64,000 nt of DNA, from the NCBI RefSeq assembly GCF_005405105.1, contig NZ_BJDK01000017.1:1-64000 (forward strand). Reading direction: 5' to 3'. How positions within the stretch are numbered: the first letter of the stretch is position 1; each line of letters starts with the position of its first letter. Positions 8,073-14,821 of the stretch are shown piece after piece. The notes under the pieces were generated by a model that saw nothing but the letters and a program-made list of their open reading frames with translations, was not told the origin of the DNA and ran no database searches. This stretch comes from Lactiplantibacillus dongliensis. GTDB lineage: Bacteria; Bacillota; Bacilli; Lactobacillales; Lactobacillaceae. The position numbers and the translations under genes were made by a program.

Positions 8073-8260
8073 CTTTAATAATCTCGTTTTCAAAACACGG
8101 TTTCTAGAACCTAAATACTTTGATCAAATTGACTAAAGCCAGTGAAGCGGCCATTTTTTATTACGGTCTCAAGGACCTAAAGAGCCCACGGCCTGTCTTC
8201 ACTACCACTATAAAGTAATAGAGGCATAGGAGCACCCCGTCGGGTAACTTCTATGCCTCT
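8073..8260 (-). ncRNA. Candidate IS110 bridge RNA
   Basis: About 188 nt on the transposase strand, directly upstream of its start. Reading 5-prime to 3-prime on the minus strand: a 10-bp stem-loop (arms 8251-8260 and 8220-8229); then a bulged stem with outer arms AGTGAAG/CTTCACT (8197-8203 and 8141-8147), an inner GGCC/GGCC pair and an apical GGTC/GACC hairpin; then a second bulged stem with outer arms CTTTAGT/ATTAAAG (8132-8138 and 8073-8079, one G-U) and an apical GGTT/AACC hairpin. One 5-prime stem-loop plus two internal-loop stems is the architecture known for IS621-type bridge RNAs (~177 nt). The fold was made by eye. Confidence 0.6.
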
Positions 8261-8285
8261 AAGCTTAGTATTTTTGTATACGGGC

Positions 8286-8324
8286 AAAAAAAGCTCGTCC
8301 AGACAACATTGTCTGAACGAGCTT
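8286..8324 (-). terminator. Terminator of the NlpC/P60 gene
   Basis: Minus-strand hairpin with AAGCTCGT base stem and AGACAA upper stem, followed by seven T. The IS110 element lies just beyond it. Confidence 0.85.
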
Positions 8325-8402
8325 GCTTAACACTAATCGCAACCATGATTCAAATCCGTTGAGGTTGAGATAATTTAAATCATGACGTGGACTAGCTAAA
8401 TA

Positions 8403-9134
8403 TTAAGCACCAAAGTTAACTGGTCGTGAATAACCGACCGCGTTCCACCAAGAAACGTAGATCTTTTCTTGGGTGACGCCATTATTCTGGGCGTCAATCA
8501 TCTTACCATGGCCAACGTAAATCCCAACGTGGCTAATTGAACCAGTGCTGGAACCGAAGAAGACGAGGTCGCCTTTCTTGGCATTGCCCCGGGAAACTTT
8601 TTTAGTTGAGTAATATTGGCTTTGAGCGGTCCGCGCTAAGGTTTTCTTAGCCGCTTGCTTGAAAACGTATTTGGTATAACCAGAACAATCAAAGCTGTAA
8701 GGCCCATTGGCACCGTATGAGTAGCGTGTGCCTAATTTGGACTTAGCGACTTTATACATGTTAGTAAACGAATTAGTTTTCTTCTTTAAATAACCATGCC
8801 AGACCCAACCAGCAGCCGTCTTATTAGCGTTAGTGACGTAGTAGTATAAATATTTTTTACCGTTCGTCTTGTAGACGTAACGTTTTTGAGTTGCCATCCA
8901 AGTTGTGGAAGGGTAACTTTTTAATGAATGCGTCTTTACAAAAGTGAAATTTTGTGTTGAGCCGGTTATATTGTAGGTCGCCCCCGCGGTGCTTTTACGC
9001 GTGTAGGCGGTTTTGGTGATGTTAGTGGTGCTGATGATGCGGTTCGTGCCACTAGCGTCCGCCTTTTGAGCGGCGACTAAGCCAAAGGTGAGTCCGGCAA
9101 TCAACATCGCCATCGTTGCAAACAATCGTTTCAT
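8403..9134 (-). CDS. Secreted NlpC/P60 cell-wall endopeptidase with SH3-like domain
   Basis: 243 residues. Signal peptide with cleavage after A-D-A (residue ~27), then an SH3/GW-like wall-binding region (~35-118, containing G-W-V-W-H-G-Y-L), then a C-terminal NlpC/P60 domain: catalytic Cys150 in F-D-C-S-G, His202 in S-H-V-G-I-Y-V-G, and Asp214 at the position of the third catalytic residue. Such enzymes cut gamma-D-Glu-diaminopimelate bonds in peptidoglycan stem peptides. Exported, acting in the wall during growth or separation. Single-gene unit with its own terminator. Very rich in T, K, Y and S, like the other exported proteins in this window. Confidence 0.9.
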   Translation of the reverse strand: MKRLFATMAMLIAGLTFGLVAAQKADASGTNRIISTTNITKTAYTRKSTAGATYNITGSTQNFTFVKTHSLKSYPSTTWMATQKRYVYKTNGKKYLYYYVTNANKTAAGWVWHGYLKKKTNSFTNMYKVAKSKLGTRYSYGANGPYSFDCSGYTKYVFKQAAKKTLARTAQSQYYSTKKVSRGNAKKGDLVFFGSSTGSISHVGIYVGHGKMIDAQNNGVTQEKIYVSWWNAVGYSRPVNFGA

Positions 9135-9347
9135 AATATGTAAGTACCCTTTCTAATATAAGTATCGTTTTTTCTTAATCGATGTAACTTATTGTAAAGG
9201 AGTAATATTACAAGACGATTGCAAGCATTTTGCTGTTGTATTAAGCATTGAGGGCGAATATGTCACCTGCAATCCATTTGGACTTGTATTTTGGCGGGAT
9301 TATTTGTATATTTTTTTAAAAGACATCAGTGAAACGGAGGGGTCCAT

Positions 9348-9713
9348 ATGGCCTTTATGAAGCTTGATAACGGGGAGTTACTGAAGAATATTCGCGCGTT
9401 TGCAAAGAAGAATGGCTTAACACTGGCTGAAGTGGCGACTTTAGCTGGTTTGAGTGCGAGTGCCATCTATAGTTGGAAGAAACACACGCCATCGAAAGGC
9501 ACACTCAAAGAAGTGGCCCAAGTGTTAGGTACAAATTATAATAAGCTAGTTGGCAAAGCCAGTCACGCTGACCGTGCCACGGCGGTTGATTTAAAAAAAG
9601 TCGTTGAAAATAAGAAAAATCAATTTGAATACAATGGTCAGCCAGTCTCACCAGAACAACTTAAAATCATTCGTAATGTAATGAAGACGATGTTCGAACG
9701 ACCACGGCATTAA
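9348..9713 (+). CDS. XRE-family DNA-binding protein
   Basis: 121 residues. Helix-turn-helix of Cro/CI type at residues ~10-65 (L-K-N-I-R-x-F-A-K-K-N-G-L-T-L, L-S-A-S-A-I-Y-S-W-K) and a C-terminal tail (F-E-Y-N-G-Q-P-V-S-P-E-Q) typical of small lactobacillar XRE regulators in phage or toxin-antitoxin settings. RBS GGAGGGG precedes ATG 9348; a second ATG three codons on is possible. It stands alone at the head of the toxin-antitoxin rich segment. Target unknown. Confidence 0.85.
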   Translation: MAFMKLDNGELLKNIRAFAKKNGLTLAEVATLAGLSASAIYSWKKHTPSKGTLKEVAQVLGTNYNKLVGKASHADRATAVDLKKVVENKKNQFEYNGQPVSPEQLKIIRNVMKTMFERPRH

Positions 9714-9887
9714 TTTTTGGTTGTGTTTGGGACTGATTGAGTGCAGGAGTCGATTGATTAGTGTAAAATTATCTTCTGTATTCAAGTTATTTTCTGGAGT
9801 CGGTAAAAGCTTGCGAAAATGCTTGACGTGCCCCGGTTTATGGCGCACAATATTTGCAATCATTCAACAAGTTGGGAGATGGCGAGA

Positions 9888-10082
9888 ATGAAAAAAGTCA
9901 CCAGTGCATTAGCCAAGAAAAATATTAATCAGCTATTAACAATTGTTAATCAGGGCCACGATACCATTGAGGTGGAGAATCCCAATACCCAAGATTCAGC
10001 CGTCATGGTCAGCATGAAGGACTGGCTCCAAATCGTCGCAACCTTAGGCAAACAAAATCAACATGATCTAGAATTTAGTTAA
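9888..10082 (+). CDS. Phd/YefM-like antitoxin-type protein
   Basis: 64 residues from the ATG preceded by GGGAGATGG. Layout is that of the Phd/YefM DNA-binding antitoxin N-terminus: basic start, helix, V-x-x-G-H-D-T-I-E-V-E-N-P, then V-M-V-S-M-K-D-W-L, compare V-x-I-x-x-E-x-W in YefM. No YoeB/Doc-like toxin follows; a terminator lies directly behind, so it is an orphan or works with an unlinked toxin. Upstream in-frame ATGs at 9819 and 9879 lack proper spacing. Confidence 0.55.
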   Translation: MKKVTSALAKKNINQLLTIVNQGHDTIEVENPNTQDSAVMVSMKDWLQIVATLGKQNQHDLEFS

Positions 10083-10088
10083 TTAATT

Positions 10089-10133
10089 GGCAGTCAGCGT
10101 TCCTACTTTGAGTTGGAATGGTGGCTGCTTTTT
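10089..10133 (+). terminator. Terminator of the YefM-like gene
   Basis: Imperfect 14-bp stem (GCAGTCAGCGTTCC / GGAATGGTGGCTGC) and T run. Confidence 0.65.
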
Positions 10134-10266
10134 AAATGAGAAAAGCTGCTTGTGTTCCTCCAAAGTATTAAATAAAAATTGGGATAATGATTATTTATTT
10201 GAAGTGTGTGAAGCTGGTTTGCGTAGTTTTTGAGGTAACGACAATAGATGAAAGTTGGTCATTAAG

Positions 10267-10734
10267 ATGCAAAATAAAATTAGCTTATATACCGTGACCG
10301 AAATTGCTGATTGGTATTTGACGCAAGCAGCGATGTCACCCCGTAAATTACAACAATTAATGTATTATACCCAAGCCTGGTCGAATGCGTTACGACAACG
10401 TCCCCTGATTGATACGGAATTTGAAGCTTGGGCTTCAGGACCAGTATCACTGGTATTTTTTGATCAGTTTGGCAATGATGATCGTCCATTGACACAGTTA
10501 GTTACCCTGAATCCAGTCATTGAAGATCTGCAGATTCAACATTTGCTTAATGCGGTTTGGCGGGAATATCGAGGAGAAACCGGTAATAGTTTAGAAATTA
10601 TGGCTCGTCAAGAATTACCATGGCGAATAGCACGAGTAGGGGTGACTGCGGAATCAGACGGTGGTCAGGTGATAATGAATGCTGCCATGACAGACTATTA
10701 TCGTCGGATTTACAGTGGTGAAGCGTGGGATTAG
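10267..10734 (+). CDS. Panacea-domain (DUF4065/SocA-like) antitoxin
   Basis: 155 residues. Hallmarks of the Panacea domain: early helix with I-A-D-W-Y-L, M-S-P-R-K-L-Q-Q-L-M-Y-Y-T-Q-A-W (compare k-L-q-K-L-l-Y-y), and F-E-A-W-A-S-G-P-V. Published work shows Panacea proteins neutralise many unrelated toxins, and they are always found next to a toxin gene. Here the next gene overlaps by 10 nt. A TTG four codons upstream of ATG 10267 is less likely. Confident for the domain; the antitoxin role follows from family and context. Confidence 0.82.
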   Translation: MQNKISLYTVTEIADWYLTQAAMSPRKLQQLMYYTQAWSNALRQRPLIDTEFEAWASGPVSLVFFDQFGNDDRPLTQLVTLNPVIEDLQIQHLLNAVWREYRGETGNSLEIMARQELPWRIARVGVTAESDGGQVIMNAAMTDYYRRIYSGEAWD

Positions 10735-11069
10735 TTGCGGATAAGCGTCAGGTACAGAAATTTAGACTTTCAATTGAGGTCATGTTAGATAGCCAGTATG
10801 ATTTAAAAAAATTAAAGCCGACTGATTTGCGGCAGTTACAACTATTTATGGCTAAAACGATTGGTCGTCAGCTAACTATCGCACAGGTCGAGCAGTTGTA
10901 TTTGCGCACGAATGGTGGTGCTAAGCATCGCGAGCAATTTGATCAAGGTTGGTATGAGATGCTGCATTTTAGTAATGGTTCGCGTGATTTTAGAATACAT
11001 GGTTTTTACAACACTGACGGTTATTTAGTTTTAACTCGAGTTGATCCGCATCATCAATATAAATTTTAA
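10725..11069 (+). CDS. Putative toxin partner of the Panacea antitoxin
   Basis: 114 residues, GTG start inside the end of the Panacea gene (10-nt overlap, GGTGAAGC as RBS). Not recognised with certainty. The C-terminal half (R-D-F-R-I-H-G-F-Y-x-T-D-G-Y-L-V-L-T-R-V-D) reads as a run of beta strands like RelE/ParE-type toxins; the N-terminal half is helical and basic. No signal peptide. Size, overlap and partner fit a toxin; the biochemical activity is unknown. Confidence 0.6.
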   Translation: MGLVADKRQVQKFRLSIEVMLDSQYDLKKLKPTDLRQLQLFMAKTIGRQLTIAQVEQLYLRTNGGAKHREQFDQGWYEMLHFSNGSRDFRIHGFYNTDGYLVLTRVDPHHQYKF

Positions 11070-11076
11070 CCAGTAG

Positions 11077-11107
11077 CGATCATCTGAAAAAAGATGGTCG
11101 TTTTTTT
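11077..11107 (+). terminator. Terminator of the Panacea pair
   Basis: Stem CGATCATCT / AGATGGTCG with TTTTTTT tail. Confidence 0.85.
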
Positions 11108-11198
11108 ATAAACATAAACGGAATTGACTCAAATTTTGCGTAACTACTTGTGAAAGCCAGATGAGCAGCCGTCACGCAATGGAAAACGAGGAACCCAC

Positions 11199-11543
11199 AT
11201 GCAAGTGGAACAACAGATTTTAGCGAATGTCGAGCGTTGGCTATCGCAGCACGGACAGACTCAATCATGGTTGGCGCAACAATTAGATTTAACCCCACGG
11301 CGCTTACAACAGTATATTACTGGCCAGTTTAAGTTAACCGTCGATCAAATTGCCAGTTTGGCGAAGATTACCGATCAGTCGGTGAGTCAATTGGTGCTAC
11401 CAGTCGACAATAGCAGTACTAGTTGGCAAGTTCGTGGAACCGCCAAGACTTATACGAGTCAGGCGGCGTTAACGACGCTGGCCCTAGCAACTCAACAGTT
11501 ACATAGTCTGCAGTTGGTGGAAAGGTTACGGCATGCCCAATAA
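11199..11543 (+). CDS. XRE-family regulator, first gene of a triad
   Basis: 114 residues. Helix-turn-helix at ~8-58 (T-Q-S-W-L-A-Q-Q-L-D-L-T-P-R-R-L-Q-Q-Y). The C-terminus is a helix ending in R-L-R-H-A-Q. It overlaps the next gene by 11 nt, which in turn overlaps the third by 17 nt, so the three are translated as one unit. Such a regulator ahead of an ImmA/IrrE protein is the usual arrangement in phage-derived or toxin-antitoxin operons. RBS GAGGA before ATG 11199. Confidence 0.82.
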   Translation: MQVEQQILANVERWLSQHGQTQSWLAQQLDLTPRRLQQYITGQFKLTVDQIASLAKITDQSVSQLVLPVDNSSTSWQVRGTAKTYTSQAALTTLALATQQLHSLQLVERLRHAQ

Positions 11544-12294
11544 ACCACTCGCGCATCGGATGGTGACCTCGATTGCGGCTGAATACTTAGCTGAATTGAT
11601 GCCTATTGAGTATTTCTTAGGCAGTACGATTGAACAGGTGATTGCCACCCAAGCAACTTTAATTTATCAAGATGTGAATGACCGGGACTACTATGGCGCT
11701 GCGTTAACGACCGCCACGGAGACCTTAATTGCCATTAATACGCACCAGCCGTTACGACAGCGTTATCAAAGTGCCGCCCATGAATTATGGTCGCTCTGGT
11801 ATGGGCAGACGGATGCGCGTTTATTAACGACGAATTTTGATCATGCTAAAGCTGCCTGTCAAGTGGCTGCGATGGCGATGATGCCCGCCGAGTTAATGAT
11901 CAGTACTTGGTTGAGCTTTACTGCTGAAACGACGGTACTCGCTCGGGTTATGCAATTAGCCGATTTGGCGATGGTGCCGTATGCGACAGTCGTGACAAGA
12001 CTATTCAGTTTGGAAATTCAAGTGCCTCAGGCTTTAAGTGCGTTGACCCATGATGATTGGTTAGTCTTGCGGCAAGAGTTAGGGGTAGCGCCCAGTCCCT
12101 TAGATCAAATTCGATTGTTAAGTCGGTTTGAAGCACTTAAGACGGTCGTGACTAGGCAGGTTAAACATCAGCAATTAACGATTGCCCGTGGCGCAACGGT
12201 CTTAATGCCAGTTGAACCGTTAGCAGCAGCTGAGTTGTGGTCGAGTCAGCGACAACTAATTGAAATGGAGATGGCTAATGACGGCTTTGATTGA
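11533..12294 (+). CDS. Degenerate ImmA/IrrE-type protein (zinc site lost)
   Basis: 253 residues. Alignment by eye to the ImmA/IrrE metallopeptidase fold: I-A-I-N-T-H-Q-P-L-R-Q-R-Y then A-A-H-E-L-W-S-L-W-Y (residues 81-90), where the family has F-T-x-A-H-E-x-x-H. His83 and Glu84 remain but the second zinc His is Ser87. The downstream block ending in A-M-M-P-A-E-L-M (residues 114-121) matches the family's L-L-M-P, yet the Glu expected about 12 residues earlier is missing. Protease activity is therefore unlikely; the fold may serve in binding the neighbours. The identification is my reading of motifs. Confidence 0.6.
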   Translation: MPNKPLAHRMVTSIAAEYLAELMPIEYFLGSTIEQVIATQATLIYQDVNDRDYYGAALTTATETLIAINTHQPLRQRYQSAAHELWSLWYGQTDARLLTTNFDHAKAACQVAAMAMMPAELMISTWLSFTAETTVLARVMQLADLAMVPYATVVTRLFSLEIQVPQALSALTHDDWLVLRQELGVAPSPLDQIRLLSRFEALKTVVTRQVKHQQLTIARGATVLMPVEPLAAAELWSSQRQLIEMEMANDGFD

Positions 12295-12865
12295 AACGCA
12301 ACTCTTAATTCAAATGGCGCAGTTTCAGGCTAGTCACGTGATTGGCTGGTTACAAAATCTTTATAAAGTGGTCTATATTCATATCGATGTTTATCAGGAA
12401 TTAACAGATGGCCAACTAAAACGCCAAGTAACGCGATTGATTATGCGTGGAGACTGGGTTATCTTTAGTCCCGCTCGGTTATCAGCAACTGAGCATGCGC
12501 TGTATCAGGCTCATTTGGTCATGTTAACTTCAGCTTGGTTGACAACGAATCAGCAGGCTTTACAGCGGCAACAACCAATCAGCTCGCTAACGCAGCCCAG
12601 TACTTTGGCAACACTAGCGGCTAGTTTGACTTGGGATATTCCAATCATTTGTAGTGACAATCCCGAATTAACAGATTTTATCAATCATCAGGATCTAAAA
12701 GTGAATGATCACTCGAAGCGTCCCAGTCGACGATTACAGCAAGTGACGGCGTTACAACTCAGTCAGCAGTTAGCCCAACGACACTTAATTACGCCCGCTG
12801 TCGCCCGATTGTTTTATGAACAGACCCGGTTATTTCAGCCGGTGAGAAAATCCAATAGTGATTAA
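12278..12865 (+). CDS. PIN-like protein, third gene of the triad
   Basis: 195 residues from ATG 12278. The start A-L-I-E-T-Q-L-L-I parallels the PIN-domain strand L-I-D-T-N-x-L-I with conservative changes D to E and N to Q; D-V-Y-Q-E-L near residue 42 parallels V-x-x-E-L; I-I-C-S-D-N-P-E-L near residue 125 parallels the final I-x-T-x-D. PIN-type proteins (for example DUF4411) are known partners of XRE-ImmA/IrrE antitoxins, which fits the operon. The altered acidic residues make RNase activity uncertain. A TTG at 12260 gives a longer, less likely frame. Confidence 0.5.
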   Translation: MTALIETQLLIQMAQFQASHVIGWLQNLYKVVYIHIDVYQELTDGQLKRQVTRLIMRGDWVIFSPARLSATEHALYQAHLVMLTSAWLTTNQQALQRQQPISSLTQPSTLATLAASLTWDIPIICSDNPELTDFINHQDLKVNDHSKRPSRRLQQVTALQLSQQLAQRHLITPAVARLFYEQTRLFQPVRKSNSD

Positions 12866-12978
12866 AAAAATGATTAGGTTAATCTGTAGATCATGAGTAA
12901 AAATAGTTGCAACCGTTGTTAATCCAAGTTATGGTTAACACAGTCAATGACACCATATGTGGTGCACAGGTGCTAATT

Positions 12979-13245
12979 ATGACTTCCATAGAAAAGTTGG
13001 AACGTAGATTTGGCGCTAAGATTGCGCCGAAAAGTTTAAAATTCAGTGATGCAAAACGACTGTTAGAATATTATGGGTGCCAATTTCAAAATCATAACGG
13101 TGGGTCACATTATATTGTGACCCATCCTAATGTTAGACAAACGATTGTGATTCCGAAACATCATACTGCGCTGAAGCAATACAATGTGATTGATGTTGTT
13201 CGAATGTTTGAAGCAATTAAGCATACTAATGGAGGCTTAAAATGA
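12979..13245 (+). CDS. hicA: HicA mRNA interferase toxin
   Basis: 88 residues. HicA fold: S-F/L-K-F-S-D-A-K-R-L-L-E-Y-Y-G-C, then N-H-N-G-G-S-H-Y-I-V-T-H-P with the catalytic His in G-S-H, then the I-V-I-P-K-H strand. A longer reading frame begins at 12907, but ACAGGTG sits correctly before ATG 12979. HicA cuts mRNA independently of codons. It overlaps hicB by 4 nt. Slightly longer at the N-terminus than the minimal 60-residue HicA. Confidence 0.88.
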   Translation: MTSIEKLERRFGAKIAPKSLKFSDAKRLLEYYGCQFQNHNGGSHYIVTHPNVRQTIVIPKHHTALKQYNVIDVVRMFEAIKHTNGGLK

Positions 13246-13661
13246 AAGATGTTACGTATTATATGGACTTAAATTACACTATTGTGATTAATCCAATTGA
13301 TGAAACCGATGGTGGTCGGTATTATCAATTGACTATTCCTGATTTACCAGGATTTAAAATTTATGAAGATACGGTGGCTGATTTAATGGCTAATTTAGAG
13401 GCAGCTAAGTCTGCTTGGTTTGCAGTTAACTTAGCAGAGCATCGACCAATTTCAGAGCCAACCCCGGCAAATGCTTATTCTGGTCGTGTGACGTTGCGAT
13501 TGCCAAAATCGTTACACGAACAGCTGAGTTTAATGGCAGATCGTGAAGGAATTAGTTTGAATTCGCAGATTAATCATTTATTGACGATGAATGCAATGCA
13601 AGTGCTAATGACGCAAGTGAGAACGTTGAGTACTAGTCAGCAGCAGAAAAAGATCAGTTAA
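13242..13661 (+). CDS. hicB: HicB antitoxin with ribbon-helix-helix tail
   Basis: 139 residues. N-terminal HicB domain (G-R-Y-Y-Q-L-T-I-P-D-L-P-G-F, then A-D-L-M-A-N-L-E-A-A) and a C-terminal Arc-type ribbon-helix-helix (G-R-V-T-L-R-L-P-K-S-L-H-E-Q-L, S-L-N-S-Q-I-N-H-L-L). It masks HicA and binds its own promoter. RBS GGAGG lies in the end of hicA. Ends 4 nt before a bidirectional terminator. Confidence 0.9.
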   Translation: MKDVTYYMDLNYTIVINPIDETDGGRYYQLTIPDLPGFKIYEDTVADLMANLEAAKSAWFAVNLAEHRPISEPTPANAYSGRVTLRLPKSLHEQLSLMADREGISLNSQINHLLTMNAMQVLMTQVRTLSTSQQQKKIS

Positions 13662-13664
13662 ATG

Positions 13665-13714
13665 AAAATAGCGTTGTCCGGACAACTTTTAAATTGTCCG
13701 GGCAACGCTATTTT
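13665..13714. terminator. Bidirectional terminator between hicB and the hydroxyacid dehydrogenase
   Basis: 21-bp arms (13665-13685 and 13694-13714) with one mismatch and an 8-nt loop; A/T tracts on both sides. Confidence 0.9.
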
Positions 13715-13723
13715 AGTAATCAA

Positions 13724-14650
13724 TTAAGCTTCTTGACTTTCAGCAAACTTTGTCTTGATATAATCAGCAGAGATTTGTAGTTTCTTTAATTCGTCTTCAG
13801 TTAAATCTAATTGGCATTGTTCAATAATCCCATCGCGACCGACGATGGCTGGGTAGGAGAGGTAGACGCCATATTCGGCACGGTAGTTAGAAACGGGTAA
13901 TTCAGTTAACGCATCGTTTAAAACGGTGTTGGCTAGCCGAACCGCCGCTGTAGCAACGCCGTAGCTGGTATATTTTTTGCCATGGAAAACGGTAAAGCCG
14001 CCACGCTTAGCGGTCTTATCTAATTGATCCAAGTCGAGGCCACGTTCAGCAGCAATTTTACTAATCGGTTGACCCAAGACACGGACAGTTGACCAAGCAG
14101 TGAATTGGGAGTTTCCATGTTCACCTAAGTTGTAACCGTCGACGGAACGAGAGTCGATATGCAGTTCGTCAGCAACCGCGCGCTTCATCCGGGCTGAATC
14201 TAACAGTGTCCCAGTCCCAATGACGTGTTTCTTTGGTAACCCAGTCACTTCTTGGTAGATTGATGTAATCACGTCCACTGGATTGGTGATAGCAACGATA
14301 ATCCCGTTGAACCCGCTGGCTTTGATCTTAGCAGCAACGTCTTTGACATTTTTGCTAGTGAATGGCAATTCGGCAAAGCGGTCATCATTCGGGTTGTCTT
14401 GTAACTTGATATTCCCTAAAGCGGAGATGATGACATCGGCATCTTTTAACGCACGGTAGTCGTTAACGGTGATATTGGTGTGGAACGGTAAGTTAGGCAT
14501 GGCGTCTTTAAAGTCTAAGGCGTCAGCGTTAACTTTGCCTTCATTTGGGTCGATTAAGACCAAGTCATCAGCGAAACCGTTGGCAACGATATAATGAGCG
14601 GCTGTTGAACCGACGTGGCCCATCCCAATAACTGCAATTTTTCGTGACAT
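13724..14650 (-). CDS. hicD: L-2-hydroxyisocaproate dehydrogenase (LDH/MDH superfamily)
   Basis: 308 residues. NAD-binding G-M-G-H-V-G at residues 9-14; D-P-N-E after the second strand (NADH rather than NADPH); active-site R in D-D-R-F-A-E-L; N-P-V-D; and catalytic His in N-L-G-E-H-G-N-S-Q. The extra N-I-K-L-Q-D-N-P and [11 protein letters not shown] blocks match the L-HicDH of Weissella confusa as I remember it, more closely than fermentative LDH. It reduces branched-chain 2-keto acids such as 2-ketoisocaproate, draining amino acid transamination. Cytosolic, monocistronic. RBS GAAGGAG lies before ATG 14650. Confidence 0.87.
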   Translation of the reverse strand: MSRKIAVIGMGHVGSTAAHYIVANGFADDLVLIDPNEGKVNADALDFKDAMPNLPFHTNITVNDYRALKDADVIISALGNIKLQDNPNDDRFAELPFTSKNVKDVAAKIKASGFNGIIVAITNPVDVITSIYQEVTGLPKKHVIGTGTLLDSARMKRAVADELHIDSRSVDGYNLGEHGNSQFTAWSTVRVLGQPISKIAAERGLDLDQLDKTAKRGGFTVFHGKKYTSYGVATAAVRLANTVLNDALTELPVSNYRAEYGVYLSYPAIVGRDGIIEQCQLDLTEDELKKLQISADYIKTKFAESQEA

Positions 14651-14780
14651 AGCTTAAACACTCCTTCAAAATTTGTCTTCCTAACTAAATTACCATTTTT
14701 CTCATCGTTTTTAAATAGTTAATTCATTTATTCTAGGAAAACGGCATGTGGCAACAGTTTCCGTGGACCATCAAATAGGT

Positions 14781-14786
14781 TATAAT
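14781..14786 (+). promoter_or_regulatory. -10 box of the AI-2E transporter gene
   Basis: TATAAT 36 nt before the GTG start; no clear -35. Confidence 0.45.
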
Positions 14787-14821
14787 TAAAATATCATTAT
14801 GACAGACGAGGGGGCACCGCG

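Larger units (their letters stand above)
6760..8262 (-). mobile_element. IS110-family insertion sequence (ends approximate)
   Basis: One transposase gene with a long structured non-coding region upstream and a short one downstream, the layout of the IS110 subgroup. IS110 elements usually lack terminal inverted repeats and target duplications, so the ends cannot be fixed by eye; the limits given enclose the 5-prime stem-loop of the candidate bridge RNA and roughly 50 nt past the transposase stop. It lies between the terminators of two convergent genes, so no gene is broken. Confidence 0.7.

Noticed and set aside
6700-8300. Terminal inverted repeats or target duplication for the IS110 element
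   Set aside because: No convincing pair found; IS110 elements normally lack them.
9181-9200. WalR-like box TGTAAC-N4-TGTAAA upstream of the NlpC/P60 gene at 8403-9134
   Set aside because: Spacer is 4 nt instead of 5 and it points away from that gene; not reliable.
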